A DNA stretch of 49,287 nt from contig JADGBH010000031.1 of assembly GCA_015231595.1 (NCBI GenBank), positions 1 through 49,287 of the forward strand, written 5' to 3'. The DNA comes from Desulfobacterales bacterium (GTDB taxonomy: Bacteria > Desulfobacterota > Desulfobacteria > Desulfobacterales > JADGBH01). Both the position numbers and the translations under genes were made by a program. A model generated the notes under the pieces. The model had not been told where the DNA came from, searched no databases, and saw only the letters and a program-made list of their open reading frames with translations. Shown piece after piece: positions 27,601 to 34,668 of the stretch (position 1 is the first letter of the stretch; the number at the start of each line of letters is the position of its first letter).

Positions 27601-29582
27601 TTGGAAACATAAGCCTTCTTTCAAAACATATATTTTCAGAAATTTTAAAAAATAATATTCCAATCATTCATCATTTAGGTGGGCCTTACCCTGGATATCC
27701 TCCAGATAAAGCTCCAACCGAAAATATTTATCATATAGCAGCTGCAAGTGAATGGATAAAAAATCAAATAATACAACAAAAATATCCTTTTGAAGATATA
27801 AATGTAGTCTATCCAGGGGCATTCATCCATTATTTTAAAAATGATGAACCTATTTCAATCAATGAAGTTAAAATTGCCTATGCTGGACTTATAATGCACT
27901 ATAAAGGTACTCATATTTTATTAAAAGCTTTAAAAAGGCTGCATGATTATGGCTTAGACTTTACATGCAATATTGCTGGTGAAGCTATTGATAAAAATTA
28001 TTTTAATCTTTGGAAAGAATATATACTTCAAACAGGAATGGCCAATAAAATTAATTTTAAAGGCTTTTTAAATCGAGAAGAATTAAAATCTTTTTATAAA
28101 GAACATAATATTTTTGTATTTCCATCGATTGTTGATGAAGCATTTGGGATTACTCAGGTTGAAGCTATGGCGTCAGGCGTGCCCGTCATTACAAGCGCAA
28201 CAGGAGGTGCTAAAGAAATCATAGAACATGCTAAAAATGGTATTATATTCAAAAAAGAAGACGATTTCTCCTTATATGAAGCAATCTTAAAATTAATCAA
28301 TAATCCTGATACATGGAAGAGTTTAGCATTAAATGGAAAAAAAAGAGCATTAAAATATTTTGACATAGAAAAATCTGTTGATATCTTAGAAGAACGTTTT
28401 TTTGATCTTCTTTCTACAAAAAATGATATTAAGGCTAAAAAAACTGGCATTTCAATATGTATGATAGTCAAAAATGAAGAAAAAAATATTGAACGATGTA
28501 TAAAAAATTTAAAACCCCTTGCTGACGAATTAATAGTCGTAGATACAGGCTCTTCTGATAAAACTAAAGAACTCGCATCGAACTTAGGAACTATTGTATA
28601 TAATTTTGAATGGAGAGATGATTTTTCAAAGGCTCGTAATTTTTCAATTTCAAAGGCATCCTGTAAATGGATTTTAATAATGGACGCCGATGAACTTATT
28701 GATCCTAAAGACTTTAGTGGCCTAAAAAAACTTACAAAAATTTCAGAAGCTACAGCGTATTCATTTGAAACAAGAAATTACATTGCTGATTTAAGCGCTT
28801 TTGGACTTTTTCCCAATAAAGGGGAATATCCAGAATTTGAAAATGGCTCCGGGTGGGTATCAAGCATAAAAGTTAGGTTATTCCCAAATATAAAAGAAAT
28901 TTATTTCGATTTTCCTGTTCATGAAGTTATTGAGCCTTCATTAGAAAAAAAAGGCATGAAAATAACTCAATGCAATATTCCTATACATCATTATGGAAAT
29001 TTACAAAATAAAACAAAGGAGAAAGATAAGCTCTACTATAATATTGCTATGTCAAAAATAAACGAGGTAAATCAAAATATAAGTCTATTAAATGAATTAG
29101 CTATAATTGCTGATAATTTAGGAAAACAAGAAGAAGCCTTAAATTTATGGGAAAAAATTATAGAACTTAAACCTGACTTTGCTGAAGCTTATTTAAGCGT
29201 AAGCACTATTTATAACAGGATTGGGGATTATGAAAGAGCTTCGAAAGCCGCACAAACAGCAGTAAACCTTGATGCTGACATGAAAGAAGCACATTTAAAC
29301 ACAGCAATAAGTAAGTTATATAGTGGCTATGCAGTAAATTCAGCCTCTATTCTTGAAAGTACAATAAGCAGATGGCCTAATTATATTCCAGCACAAATAT
29401 TTTTAACGGCTATTTACTTTTGCTTAGGAAGAGGAAAAGAGGGTAAAATAGTATATTCAAGTTTAAAAAAATTATTAGCAGAACAAACCCTACTTTCCCA
29501 CTTCAAAAAAATAGCAAAAAAACTTTTTAATGCTAACCAAGTTGAAAAAGCAACTATACTTCTAAAGGCATTGCTTGAATAA
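24666..29582 (+). CDS. Giant methyltransferase/triple glycosyltransferase/TPR fusion, probable flagellin modification
   Basis: The 1638-residue cytoplasmic protein (no signal or membrane segment) joins at least five modules. Residues about 180-370 are an FkbM-type SAM methyltransferase (GIIHIGAHYGQE, IFIEANP, LTIDIQGAELLALKG). About 385-690 are a CgeB-like glycosyltransferase (FVGQAGKWHPYRKH, GDFNLRVFEVLASRGFLITD). About 875-1245 are a GT4 enzyme with the E-x7-E motif in EAFGITQVEAMASG. About 1260-1445 are a GT2 enzyme with VVDTGSSDKT and a DADE metal site near 1340. About 1475-1638 are TPR repeats. Residues 1-175 look like a degenerate FkbM half, and 730-865 are unassigned. It faces the flaF-flbT-flagellin genes tail-to-tail with 6 bp between stops. 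Glycosylation and O-methylation of flagellin is the likely job, inferred from domains and place. Confidence 0.85.
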   Translation: MHNMIPLKIIHTIINFKLMPEASVIFEIDPIDAKWAIDLNKKYPKLKIYIKNLSEVNIDEYFKKLNIQRINFLKISQNASSINAFKGAIESFENDKIDHIQFQIKDSEPKEILNFLWNYDYTIYQISSKGLIYIDTSSKGENIYSIPDFIAFHPRIESILLNKEAVMPDLENLLQKNSIRPKGIIHIGAHYGQEISKYLKLGASKIIFIEANPVVFEHLKKNIQHVPNVIAVNCAITDFCGFIDLYVTSNDQSTSVLKLKKHSEIYPNIKETHKVKVKASTLDKLIEELNFDYSEFNFLTIDIQGAELLALKGAEKTLDYIDAINTEINFEELYEGCALIGDIDEFLEKFDFKKKNLSTPFHPSWGDAFYIKQKKNISAVTPDNLKVIFFALSSRESYRPKIVSNQEIFCGPDCETIIEDGIYKAIKTPVGGVKIKDLIKNLPESQKPNFIIVKTDATGRLFPIELNSVNCPKLLILGDTHHLNNPIQTLIKYAKQEKFDFIISDHDRQHLHFFKEAGFKNVFWLPSFNIYEHDIPYFKDKKYQISFVGQAGKWHPYRKHIINYLKDKNIPLNHFTNVPHEESCKIYGRSLINLNISLNGDFNLRVFEVLASRGFLITDRLGMQSGLDLIFKDSEHLVCFDDENDLVDKIEYFLNHPDKAENIAYSGYKVFKENHTSEKKIRQIIEAVFEEKINDLYSMNDDARSAYVKSKSDSELFYRIALYEHIQKIHLTEKTSNILFYPKTDPRLICDVADLPRLNVYYLHDDKSNSLNSTDILNKTGVCKKIKFIDTNTPDIIYNSVIISSDEILEYSINFNSNEIIIYDFQSASKKQRDNILEIIYSIGFIPSSENPSIFSLRQDMILTNKQKNPKISLKNILIVTNLFPPQELGGYGRLMADFADILKKRGHNIHVLTSNTDYLREIDYKEKNIDRNLFLFGKWENGNLKPFEDMEQISKLIHKNNETILKTIKDFKPDVCLVGNISLLSKHIFSEILKNNIPIIHHLGGPYPGYPPDKAPTENIYHIAAASEWIKNQIIQQKYPFEDINVVYPGAFIHYFKNDEPISINEVKIAYAGLIMHYKGTHILLKALKRLHDYGLDFTCNIAGEAIDKNYFNLWKEYILQTGMANKINFKGFLNREELKSFYKEHNIFVFPSIVDEAFGITQVEAMASGVPVITSATGGAKEIIEHAKNGIIFKKEDDFSLYEAILKLINNPDTWKSLALNGKKRALKYFDIEKSVDILEERFFDLLSTKNDIKAKKTGISICMIVKNEEKNIERCIKNLKPLADELIVVDTGSSDKTKELASNLGTIVYNFEWRDDFSKARNFSISKASCKWILIMDADELIDPKDFSGLKKLTKISEATAYSFETRNYIADLSAFGLFPNKGEYPEFENGSGWVSSIKVRLFPNIKEIYFDFPVHEVIEPSLEKKGMKITQCNIPIHHYGNLQNKTKEKDKLYYNIAMSKINEVNQNISLLNELAIIADNLGKQEEALNLWEKIIELKPDFAEAYLSVSTIYNRIGDYERASKAAQTAVNLDADMKEAHLNTAISKLYSGYAVNSASILESTISRWPNYIPAQIFLTAIYFCLGRGKEGKIVYSSLKKLLAEQTLLSHFKKIAKKLFNANQVEKATILLKALLE

Positions 29583-29588
29583 AAAAAA

Positions 29589-29969
29589 TTATTTAAAAGT
29601 ATTGGTTCTAAGCCCAGCTGCTATATTTTTGTTTATATCTATCAATATACTAAGCTTCTCAGCAGAAGGATAAGACATAACTTCGAAAATTCTTTTATCA
29701 ACAAAAGCACTTAAACTCAATAAATCCTCCCTTAACTTTTTAGGTAAAGGATTATTCTTATCCATCAGTTCTCCTTGAAATATACTCCATAGTAATTGAT
29801 TATATTTTAAAGCAGCATCCAATGTTTCTTTTCTATCAGGGGCATTCCAATTATCTTGTACAGATTTAAGTTTTAATGCAGCTTCTGTTAATACTGCTGC
29901 CTCTAATTCACGACCTGATAATGATGCTTTATCTACGGTCTTGTAGCTATCATAAGGATTAACTGGCAC
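29589..29969 (-). CDS. flaF: Flagellin assembly/regulatory protein FlaF
   Basis: The 126-residue helical protein shows the FlaF pattern: an NPYDSYKTVDKASLSGRELEAAVL start, then KETLDAALKYNQLLWSIFQGEL and LREDLLSLSAFVDKRIFEV. In Caulobacter FlaF promotes flagellin translation and secretion, opposing FlbT. The start overlaps the end of flbT by 11 bp, so the two are translationally coupled. It is the last gene of the minus-strand flagellin run and converges with the giant glycosyltransferase gene. Confidence 0.85.
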   Translation of the reverse strand: MPVNPYDSYKTVDKASLSGRELEAAVLTEAALKLKSVQDNWNAPDRKETLDAALKYNQLLWSIFQGELMDKNNPLPKKLREDLLSLSAFVDKRIFEVMSYPSAEKLSILIDINKNIAAGLRTNTFK

Positions 29970-30348
29970 GAGATATTACCTCCTGTTCATATTCTATTAA
30001 TTTTCTTGCAAGCTTCAAAGCATTATACAAATTATTTGCAATTATCAGCTCGCTAATTTGATCAATAATTACTAAAGTACTTGGAGCTGCTTTTATCACA
30101 TCTTTTATTAAAGTCCAATATAAATTATGATATTTAACAATATTTCCATTATCAACATACATTAGTTGAATAACAAAATAAATTTTTTTACATGGAGTAT
30201 CAGCATTATCTTCGCTTAATATATCCTTTTCACGCAAGATAGATACATTATTTTCAACAATTAAATCTGTCCTATTCTTACCATTCTTGATTACTGCCGT
30301 TCCAAGAATCATTCTTTCATGGGGTTTTAATGTAATTTTTAAAGACAT
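29959..30348 (-). CDS. flbT: Flagellin mRNA regulator FlbT
   Basis: The 129-residue protein begins SLKITLKPHERMILGTAVIKNG and continues with NVSILREKDIL and KKIYFVIQLMYVD, matching the FlbT family closely. In Caulobacter FlbT binds the 5' leader of flagellin mRNA and lowers its stability until the hook is complete. A GAGG element precedes the ATG. It lies between an unidentified gene and flaF, downstream of both flagellin genes. The flagellin 2 leader (33241-33330) is strongly structured and is a possible target. Confidence 0.88.
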   Translation of the reverse strand: MSLKITLKPHERMILGTAVIKNGKNRTDLIVENNVSILREKDILSEDNADTPCKKIYFVIQLMYVDNGNIVKYHNLYWTLIKDVIKAAPSTLVIIDQISELIIANNLYNALKLARKLIEYEQEVISRAS

Positions 30349-30371
30349 CCTCTACCTAAAAATTATAAGAA

Positions 30372-31142
30372 TTAGCTAACAAGACTAAAAACAAAGCGCT
30401 GATCTGTAGCTATCCGATTAAATTCTCCATTAATTAAAGCTGTTTTAAGATCTTCACTTTTTTGTTGCGCTGATTGTTCATTTAGTTTTGCATCTGGGAA
30501 TAGAGATCCCGCTGTTTTAATTATGTCTTCATAAAGGGAAAGCTTTTTATTCTGCAACTCTTCATAAACTGAATCTACCGCAACAATTGCTTTATAAATA
30601 TCTTCATCAGGAGAATCCTCCTTTAAATCAGGGATTTCCGTTTTTAAACCTAAATTCTTCTGTAATTCAGCATAAACATCATCTACTTTAGGAGGAGGTA
30701 TTGTCAAAGAATCAATTTGTTTCTTTATAGAAATAAGTCCTCTTAATTGTTGAGCTCTTTCTTCGCTACCTTCAGGAAATGGTGGAAAACTCTTTACTGA
30801 TTTATTTAGTTCATCCTTCATCAAATTAAGATTTTTTTCAACCAATCCAATTGTTTCATTAGTATTTTCAATCGATTCTGCTTTTGAATTTGACATTACA
30901 TTATTGCGTTGGATTTCCTGAAATCGCAAGTATTTTTCAGACTTTACATTAATCCCATTAGGAGCATCGTTATTAGAAGAATCTCCCAATACACGAAGCT
31001 CAACGGTATCAACTTCTCTTGCCCCACCACTTCCTTGACTTTGATAGGATATGGGTAAGCTATTATCTCCTACAGACGAAGTTATCCCCTGCATATTGTA
31101 ACCTGTACTTATTGAATTTATTCCTATACTTAACGACTTCAT
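30372..31142 (-). CDS. Unidentified protein of the flagellin operon
   Basis: The 256-residue protein has no signal peptide or membrane segment and no family I recognise. The first 55 residues are Ser/Gly-rich and disordered-looking (SIGINSISTGYNMQGITSSV). The centre (80-140) is predicted coiled coil (NETIGLVEKNLNLMKDELNKS), followed by a proline-rich piece (LTIPPPKVDD) and further helices. TTAGGGAGGT-type ribosome-binding sequence lies upstream (AAGGAGG near 31146). It sits between flagellin 1 and flbT, where flaG or a flagellin chaperone is often found, so it may be an exported filament-associated protein or a chaperone. This is inference from place only. Confidence 0.5.
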   Translation of the reverse strand: MKSLSIGINSISTGYNMQGITSSVGDNSLPISYQSQGSGGAREVDTVELRVLGDSSNNDAPNGINVKSEKYLRFQEIQRNNVMSNSKAESIENTNETIGLVEKNLNLMKDELNKSVKSFPPFPEGSEERAQQLRGLISIKKQIDSLTIPPPKVDDVYAELQKNLGLKTEIPDLKEDSPDEDIYKAIVAVDSVYEELQNKKLSLYEDIIKTAGSLFPDAKLNEQSAQQKSEDLKTALINGEFNRIATDQRFVFSLVS

Positions 31143-31229
31143 ATTTTACCTCCTTAGGGAAAAAAGGGCTTAGGGAACAGAATTAAAATTTCATTTCTAT
31201 CCCCTAATAAATTTCCTTAAAGGATATTT

Positions 31230-32087
31230 TTAGAACAGTCTCATAACTGACTGAGCTGCCTGAGAAGCCATACTTAATGCAGTAGTCCCCAACGCCTGTC
31301 TTGTCTGTAGCATAAGCATATTAGCACCTTCTTCATTCATGTCAGCAAGAGTAAGGTTACCAGCTCCTTCTTTTAAGGTATTAATCATATTTTTTGTAAA
31401 TTCCTGCCTTGCATTAATTGTGCTTAACTGGTTTGATAAGTTCTTAGACTGAGTCCTCAAAGTTGTCAAAGCAGTATCAAGCTGACTTACTGCTGACCCA
31501 ATATTCCCAGTCATAGTAGCTTGAACTGAAGCAGTCCAATTTGCAGCAACAGCATCAGAAATTCCAAGACCTGTACCTGCTCCGCCTCCAGCTTGAGCGT
31601 TAAATGCTGTCAATGTAATTTTTGAAGTTCCATCTTCATCAAATTTAACATCTATGGTAGTAGAACTTGAACCTATAAGATTTGTTCCATTATAACTAGA
31701 ATCACCGGCTATATTATCAATCTGATCCATTAACCTATTAAATTGCGCGGCTAAATCACTTCTTTCTTGAGTAGCTGCCGTTGCATCAGTTGCAAGAGCA
31801 GAATTCGCTGTTGCTTTTGCTGATTCAATTAAAGTAGTTATAGCTCTAATACCTGCATCAGCGGCTTTAATCAACTGAACTGATTCATTCATAGAATCCT
31901 TACGTAATGATAAATCATTTGCACGATTACTATGACTTAAAGCCGCAAAATAATTTATAGGATCATCTAATGCTGTATTAACCTTTTTACCAGTCGAAAG
32001 TCTTGTTGAAGTTTTATCCATTGAATCTGCGGTATATTGCATTTCCATCAAATTTTTTCGCATTCCTGCAGTTAAAGATATAGACAT
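31230..32087 (-). CDS. fliC: Flagellin 1
   Basis: The 285-residue filament subunit has the conserved N-terminal D0/D1 helices (TSTRLSTGKKVNTALDDPINYFAA; MNESVQLIKAADAGIRAITTLIESA) and C-terminal D1/D0 (INARQEFTKNMINTLKEGAGNLTLADMNEEGA ... LQTRQALGTTALSMASQAAQS). The variable middle is short, about 60 residues, so surface domains D2/D3 are nearly absent. It is closely related to flagellin 2 just upstream, a tandem duplication. A good sigma-28-like promoter lies 131-158 bp upstream and AAGGAGGT precedes the start. It is probably a substrate of the glycosylation enzymes at 24666 and 41391. Confidence 0.95.
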   Translation of the reverse strand: MSISLTAGMRKNLMEMQYTADSMDKTSTRLSTGKKVNTALDDPINYFAALSHSNRANDLSLRKDSMNESVQLIKAADAGIRAITTLIESAKATANSALATDATAATQERSDLAAQFNRLMDQIDNIAGDSSYNGTNLIGSSSTTIDVKFDEDGTSKITLTAFNAQAGGGAGTGLGISDAVAANWTASVQATMTGNIGSAVSQLDTALTTLRTQSKNLSNQLSTINARQEFTKNMINTLKEGAGNLTLADMNEEGANMLMLQTRQALGTTALSMASQAAQSVMRLF

Positions 32088-32217
32088 AAGTTACCTCCTT
32101 TTCTAGGGTATAAAATAAAATTTGGTTTTCTACCGAAAGAAGAATTTTATTTACAAGTCTAAATTTTTTTTAATATTCCTCTCATTTTCTTCTTTATATA
32201 CTTTCAATTTGTTTATC

Positions 32218-32245
32218 TAATCGGAAGGAACAAATGAAAACTTTA
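32218..32245 (-). promoter_or_regulatory. Sigma-28 (FliA-type) promoter of flagellin 1
   Basis: On the minus strand TAAAGTTT (32245-32238) is followed after 12 nt by TCCGATTA (32225-32218). The consensus is TAAAGTTT-N11-GCCGATAA, so the -35 is perfect and the -10 matches 6 of 8. It is about 130 bp upstream of the flagellin 1 ATG, giving a leader of roughly 120 nt. Confidence 0.7.
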
Positions 32246-32288
32246 AATTTTTTTTAAAGTTTCCATTTATAGACCCATAGGAATTAAA

Positions 32289-32327
32289 ATATCCGTTGAT
32301 CGCTTAAATAAAACTATCAACGGATAT
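32289..32327 (-). terminator. Terminator downstream of flagellin 2
   Basis: ATATCCGTTGAT (32289-32300) and its exact complement (32316-32327) form a 12-bp stem with a 15-nt loop, 22 bp after the flagellin 2 stop. On the minus strand TTTTAATT follows. It separates the two flagellin transcripts, consistent with a separate promoter for flagellin 1. Confidence 0.75.
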
Positions 32328-32349
32328 AAAAAAATATTAACTTATAAAT

Positions 32350-33219
32350 TTAGAACAATCTCATAACCGCCTGAGCCGCCTGAGAAGCCATACTTAATGC
32401 AGTCGTGCCTAATGATTGTCTTGTTTGAAGCATAAGCATATTAGCACCTTCTTCATTCATATCAGCGAGCGTTAGATTTCCAGCACCTTCATGTAATGTA
32501 TTAATCATATTTTTTGTAAATTCTTGCCTTGCATTAATTGTGCTTAATTGGTTTGCTAAATTTTTAGATTGCGTTCTGAGTGTTGTAATAGCTGTATTTA
32601 GCTGATTTACTGCTGATTCAATATTACCAGTCATAGTAGTCTGTGTTGTATTAGTCCAATTTGCAGCAACCGCATCAGAAATTCCAAGACCCGTTCCAAC
32701 CCCTCCACCTGCTTTAGCACTAAATGCTGTCAATGTAACTTTCGAAGTTCCATCTTCATCGAATTTAACATCTAATGTTAAAGAAGATGAATTTATAAGA
32801 TTTGTCCCATTATATCCTGAATCATCTGCTAAGAAATCAATTTGATCCATCAATCTATTAAACTGCGCCGACAAATCGCTTCTTTCCTGAGTTGCAGCAA
32901 CTGAGTCAGTAGCTAATGCTGAGTTTGCTGTAGCTTTAGCAGATTCTATTAAAGTCATTATTCCTCTTATACCATTATCTGCTGCTTTAATCATTTGAAC
33001 TGATTCATTCATCGCATCTTTTCTAAATGCTAAATCACTTGCTCTATTTTCATGGGACAATGCTGCGAAATAATTAACTGGATCATCTAATGCAGTATTA
33101 ACTTTTTTACCTGTTGAAAGTCTTGTTGAAGTCTTATCCATTAAGCTTGCTGTTGATTGAAGATCCATTAAATTTTTTCGCATTCCAGCGGTTAAAGAAA
33201 TATTACCTGTTGTTGCCAT
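32350..33219 (-). CDS. fliC: Flagellin 2
   Basis: The 289-residue filament subunit is closely similar to flagellin 1 over its whole length, with the same short centre and the same ends (STRLSTGKKVNTALDDPVNYFA ... QTRQSLGTTALSMASQAAQAVM). The N-terminus has four extra residues (MATT). An AAAAGGAGGAAAAAATT sequence places a strong ribosome-binding site ahead of the ATG. Its leader is highly structured, unlike that of flagellin 1. It is followed by its own terminator. Which paralogue dominates in the filament cannot be read from sequence. Confidence 0.95.
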   Translation of the reverse strand: MATTGNISLTAGMRKNLMDLQSTASLMDKTSTRLSTGKKVNTALDDPVNYFAALSHENRASDLAFRKDAMNESVQMIKAADNGIRGIMTLIESAKATANSALATDSVAATQERSDLSAQFNRLMDQIDFLADDSGYNGTNLINSSSLTLDVKFDEDGTSKVTLTAFSAKAGGGVGTGLGISDAVAANWTNTTQTTMTGNIESAVNQLNTAITTLRTQSKNLANQLSTINARQEFTKNMINTLHEGAGNLTLADMNEEGANMLMLQTRQSLGTTALSMASQAAQAVMRLF

Positions 33220-33240
33220 AATTTTTTCCTCCTTTTAATT

Positions 33241-33330
33241 CACTGATCGCCAAATGGCACTTGAGCAGCACATCAGCTAACCTTTAGCCCTGTATTCTCC
33301 AGTGTTTCCATATAGGCGTTCTGCCTTGGT
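33241..33330 (-). promoter_or_regulatory. Highly structured leader of flagellin 2 mRNA
   Basis: On the minus strand, between flgL and flagellin 2, several stems can form: AGGC/GCCT (33314-33317 with 33323-33326), GCTAA/TTAGC around a 3-nt loop (33276-33288), GCC/GGC around 4 nt (33249-33258) enclosed by CTGAT/ATCAG (33243-33247 with 33272-33276), and an alternative long-range CACTG/CAGTG pair. The last two are mutually exclusive. A -10-like TTCGATAA at 33360-33353 could be a weak sigma-28 site. FlbT acts on flagellin leaders in Caulobacter and may do so here. Confidence 0.5.
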
Positions 33331-33397
33331 TAATGGTTAAATATTAATTTATTTATCGAATTTAAATTAATATTTATTAATTCTTTTTTTAAATTGT

Positions 33398-34630
33398 TTA
33401 TAAATAATCTGCAAGACTTATTTTTAATACTTTTGCAGATGACTGCAAAGATACTTGATAAGCCAATTCTTTTGATTTTAAATCTAAAATAGATTCAGCA
33501 GTATCTGCTTCTTCAATCATTTGTTTGTTATCTTGAAAACTGTTAAGCATTTCTGATATTATTTTTTCTCTTGTTTGAAGCCTAACCTGTGTAGAAGTAA
33601 CATTATCTGACATATTTTCCATTATATCATTAAAATTAGAAGTCAGCCTTGAAATAGCTCTATTTATTCCAGCGCCCTGATCAGAATTTATGTTATCCCT
33701 AAGATCAATCAAAGTTTTAAATATGCTCCATTGATCGCCGCTATCACCATTTTGGGTAACTCCATTCACATCTCCAGAAGCCCCAAAACCTATCAATGGC
33801 GCAATATTCTTATTAGCATTAGGCCCGCTTTCCCAATAAACTTCCAAGTTAGGAAGTCCTGATGCTATACTAAATCTTTCGTTTGTACTATCATAAGTTA
33901 CAGTATAGTTCGCTCCTCCTGAAGCAGCATTCATAGCATTTTGAACTTCTGTTGCTAATTGCGCCGGAGTATATTCCCCACTTGCGATTGTACCTGTCAA
34001 GGTTGTAGTTCCTGAATCCTCACTAAAATCAATTTTATTATTCGTATTACCAACTACTATTGTCTGCCTGCTAAAAACATCTTTTCCATTATGTCCAATA
34101 GGAACATTAGTATCTTGGGCTATTTTTATAGAAAAATTCTGAGAATTTCCGGAATAAGTAGACTTTGCAGGATTACTTTCACTATCAAATGTAAAAGGCA
34201 TAGTATCTGTCTTAGTGCCAGAAAATACATATTGACCTTGAACTTTAGTATTTGCAAGATCTTTAGCTTGATTCAAAAAACTTTCTATTTGATTTGTAGC
34301 TAAAGTTTTGTCTTCATTAGTAAGAGTTTTTCCATCGCTTAAATTTAAAGCTATATGTTTCGCTTCGTCTAATAAATCTTTTACTTCAAGCAATGCAGCT
34401 TCTTCAGTATTTAACCATACTTTTCCCCTTTGAATATTTCTATCATACTGCTGAAGCTTGTCAATACCAGCCTTCAAATCAAGTATTTGAGTAAGGCCTA
34501 CTGGATCATCAGAAAGACTATTTATATTTTTTCCTGACGACATCTTCACATTAGCTTTATTCAAATCTTTTTTTAATTTATCAAGACGGTATTTTGTAGT
34601 GTCATATAATGTTTTATCTGCAACTCTCAT
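33398..34630 (-). CDS. flgL: Hook-filament junction protein FlgL
   Basis: The 410-residue protein has flagellin-like ends: MRVADKTLYDTTKYRLDKL... SSGKNINSLSDDPVGLTQILDLKAG at the N-terminus and ADTAESILDLKSKELAYQVSL...KVLKISLADYL at the C-terminus. FLANTKVQGQYVFSGT-like text (NTKVQGQYVFSGTKTD) is typical of FlgL. It joins FlgK to the filament. It follows flgK by 38 bp on the minus strand and precedes flagellin 2. The family length is usually about 300-400; the centre here is somewhat enlarged. Confidence 0.94.
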   Translation of the reverse strand: MRVADKTLYDTTKYRLDKLKKDLNKANVKMSSGKNINSLSDDPVGLTQILDLKAGIDKLQQYDRNIQRGKVWLNTEEAALLEVKDLLDEAKHIALNLSDGKTLTNEDKTLATNQIESFLNQAKDLANTKVQGQYVFSGTKTDTMPFTFDSESNPAKSTYSGNSQNFSIKIAQDTNVPIGHNGKDVFSRQTIVVGNTNNKIDFSEDSGTTTLTGTIASGEYTPAQLATEVQNAMNAASGGANYTVTYDSTNERFSIASGLPNLEVYWESGPNANKNIAPLIGFGASGDVNGVTQNGDSGDQWSIFKTLIDLRDNINSDQGAGINRAISRLTSNFNDIMENMSDNVTSTQVRLQTREKIISEMLNSFQDNKQMIEEADTAESILDLKSKELAYQVSLQSSAKVLKISLADYL

Positions 34631-34668
34631 ATTTTTTTCCTTTTTAAACCTTATTTTAGAATCAATAT

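Noticed and set aside
28154..28471. 105-codon minus-strand frame within the giant enzyme gene
   Set aside because: Antisense to the conserved GT4/GT2 region; no ribosome-binding site or homologous character.
32350..33219. Flagellin pair as phase-variable alternating genes
   Set aside because: Both genes have the same orientation, intact starts and separate terminators; no invertible repeats flank them.
33241..33330. Cyclic-di-GMP (GEMM) riboswitch in the flagellin 2 leader
   Set aside because: An ACAGGGC-like stretch is present, but the GACGCAAAGCC core and the matching second hairpin are absent.
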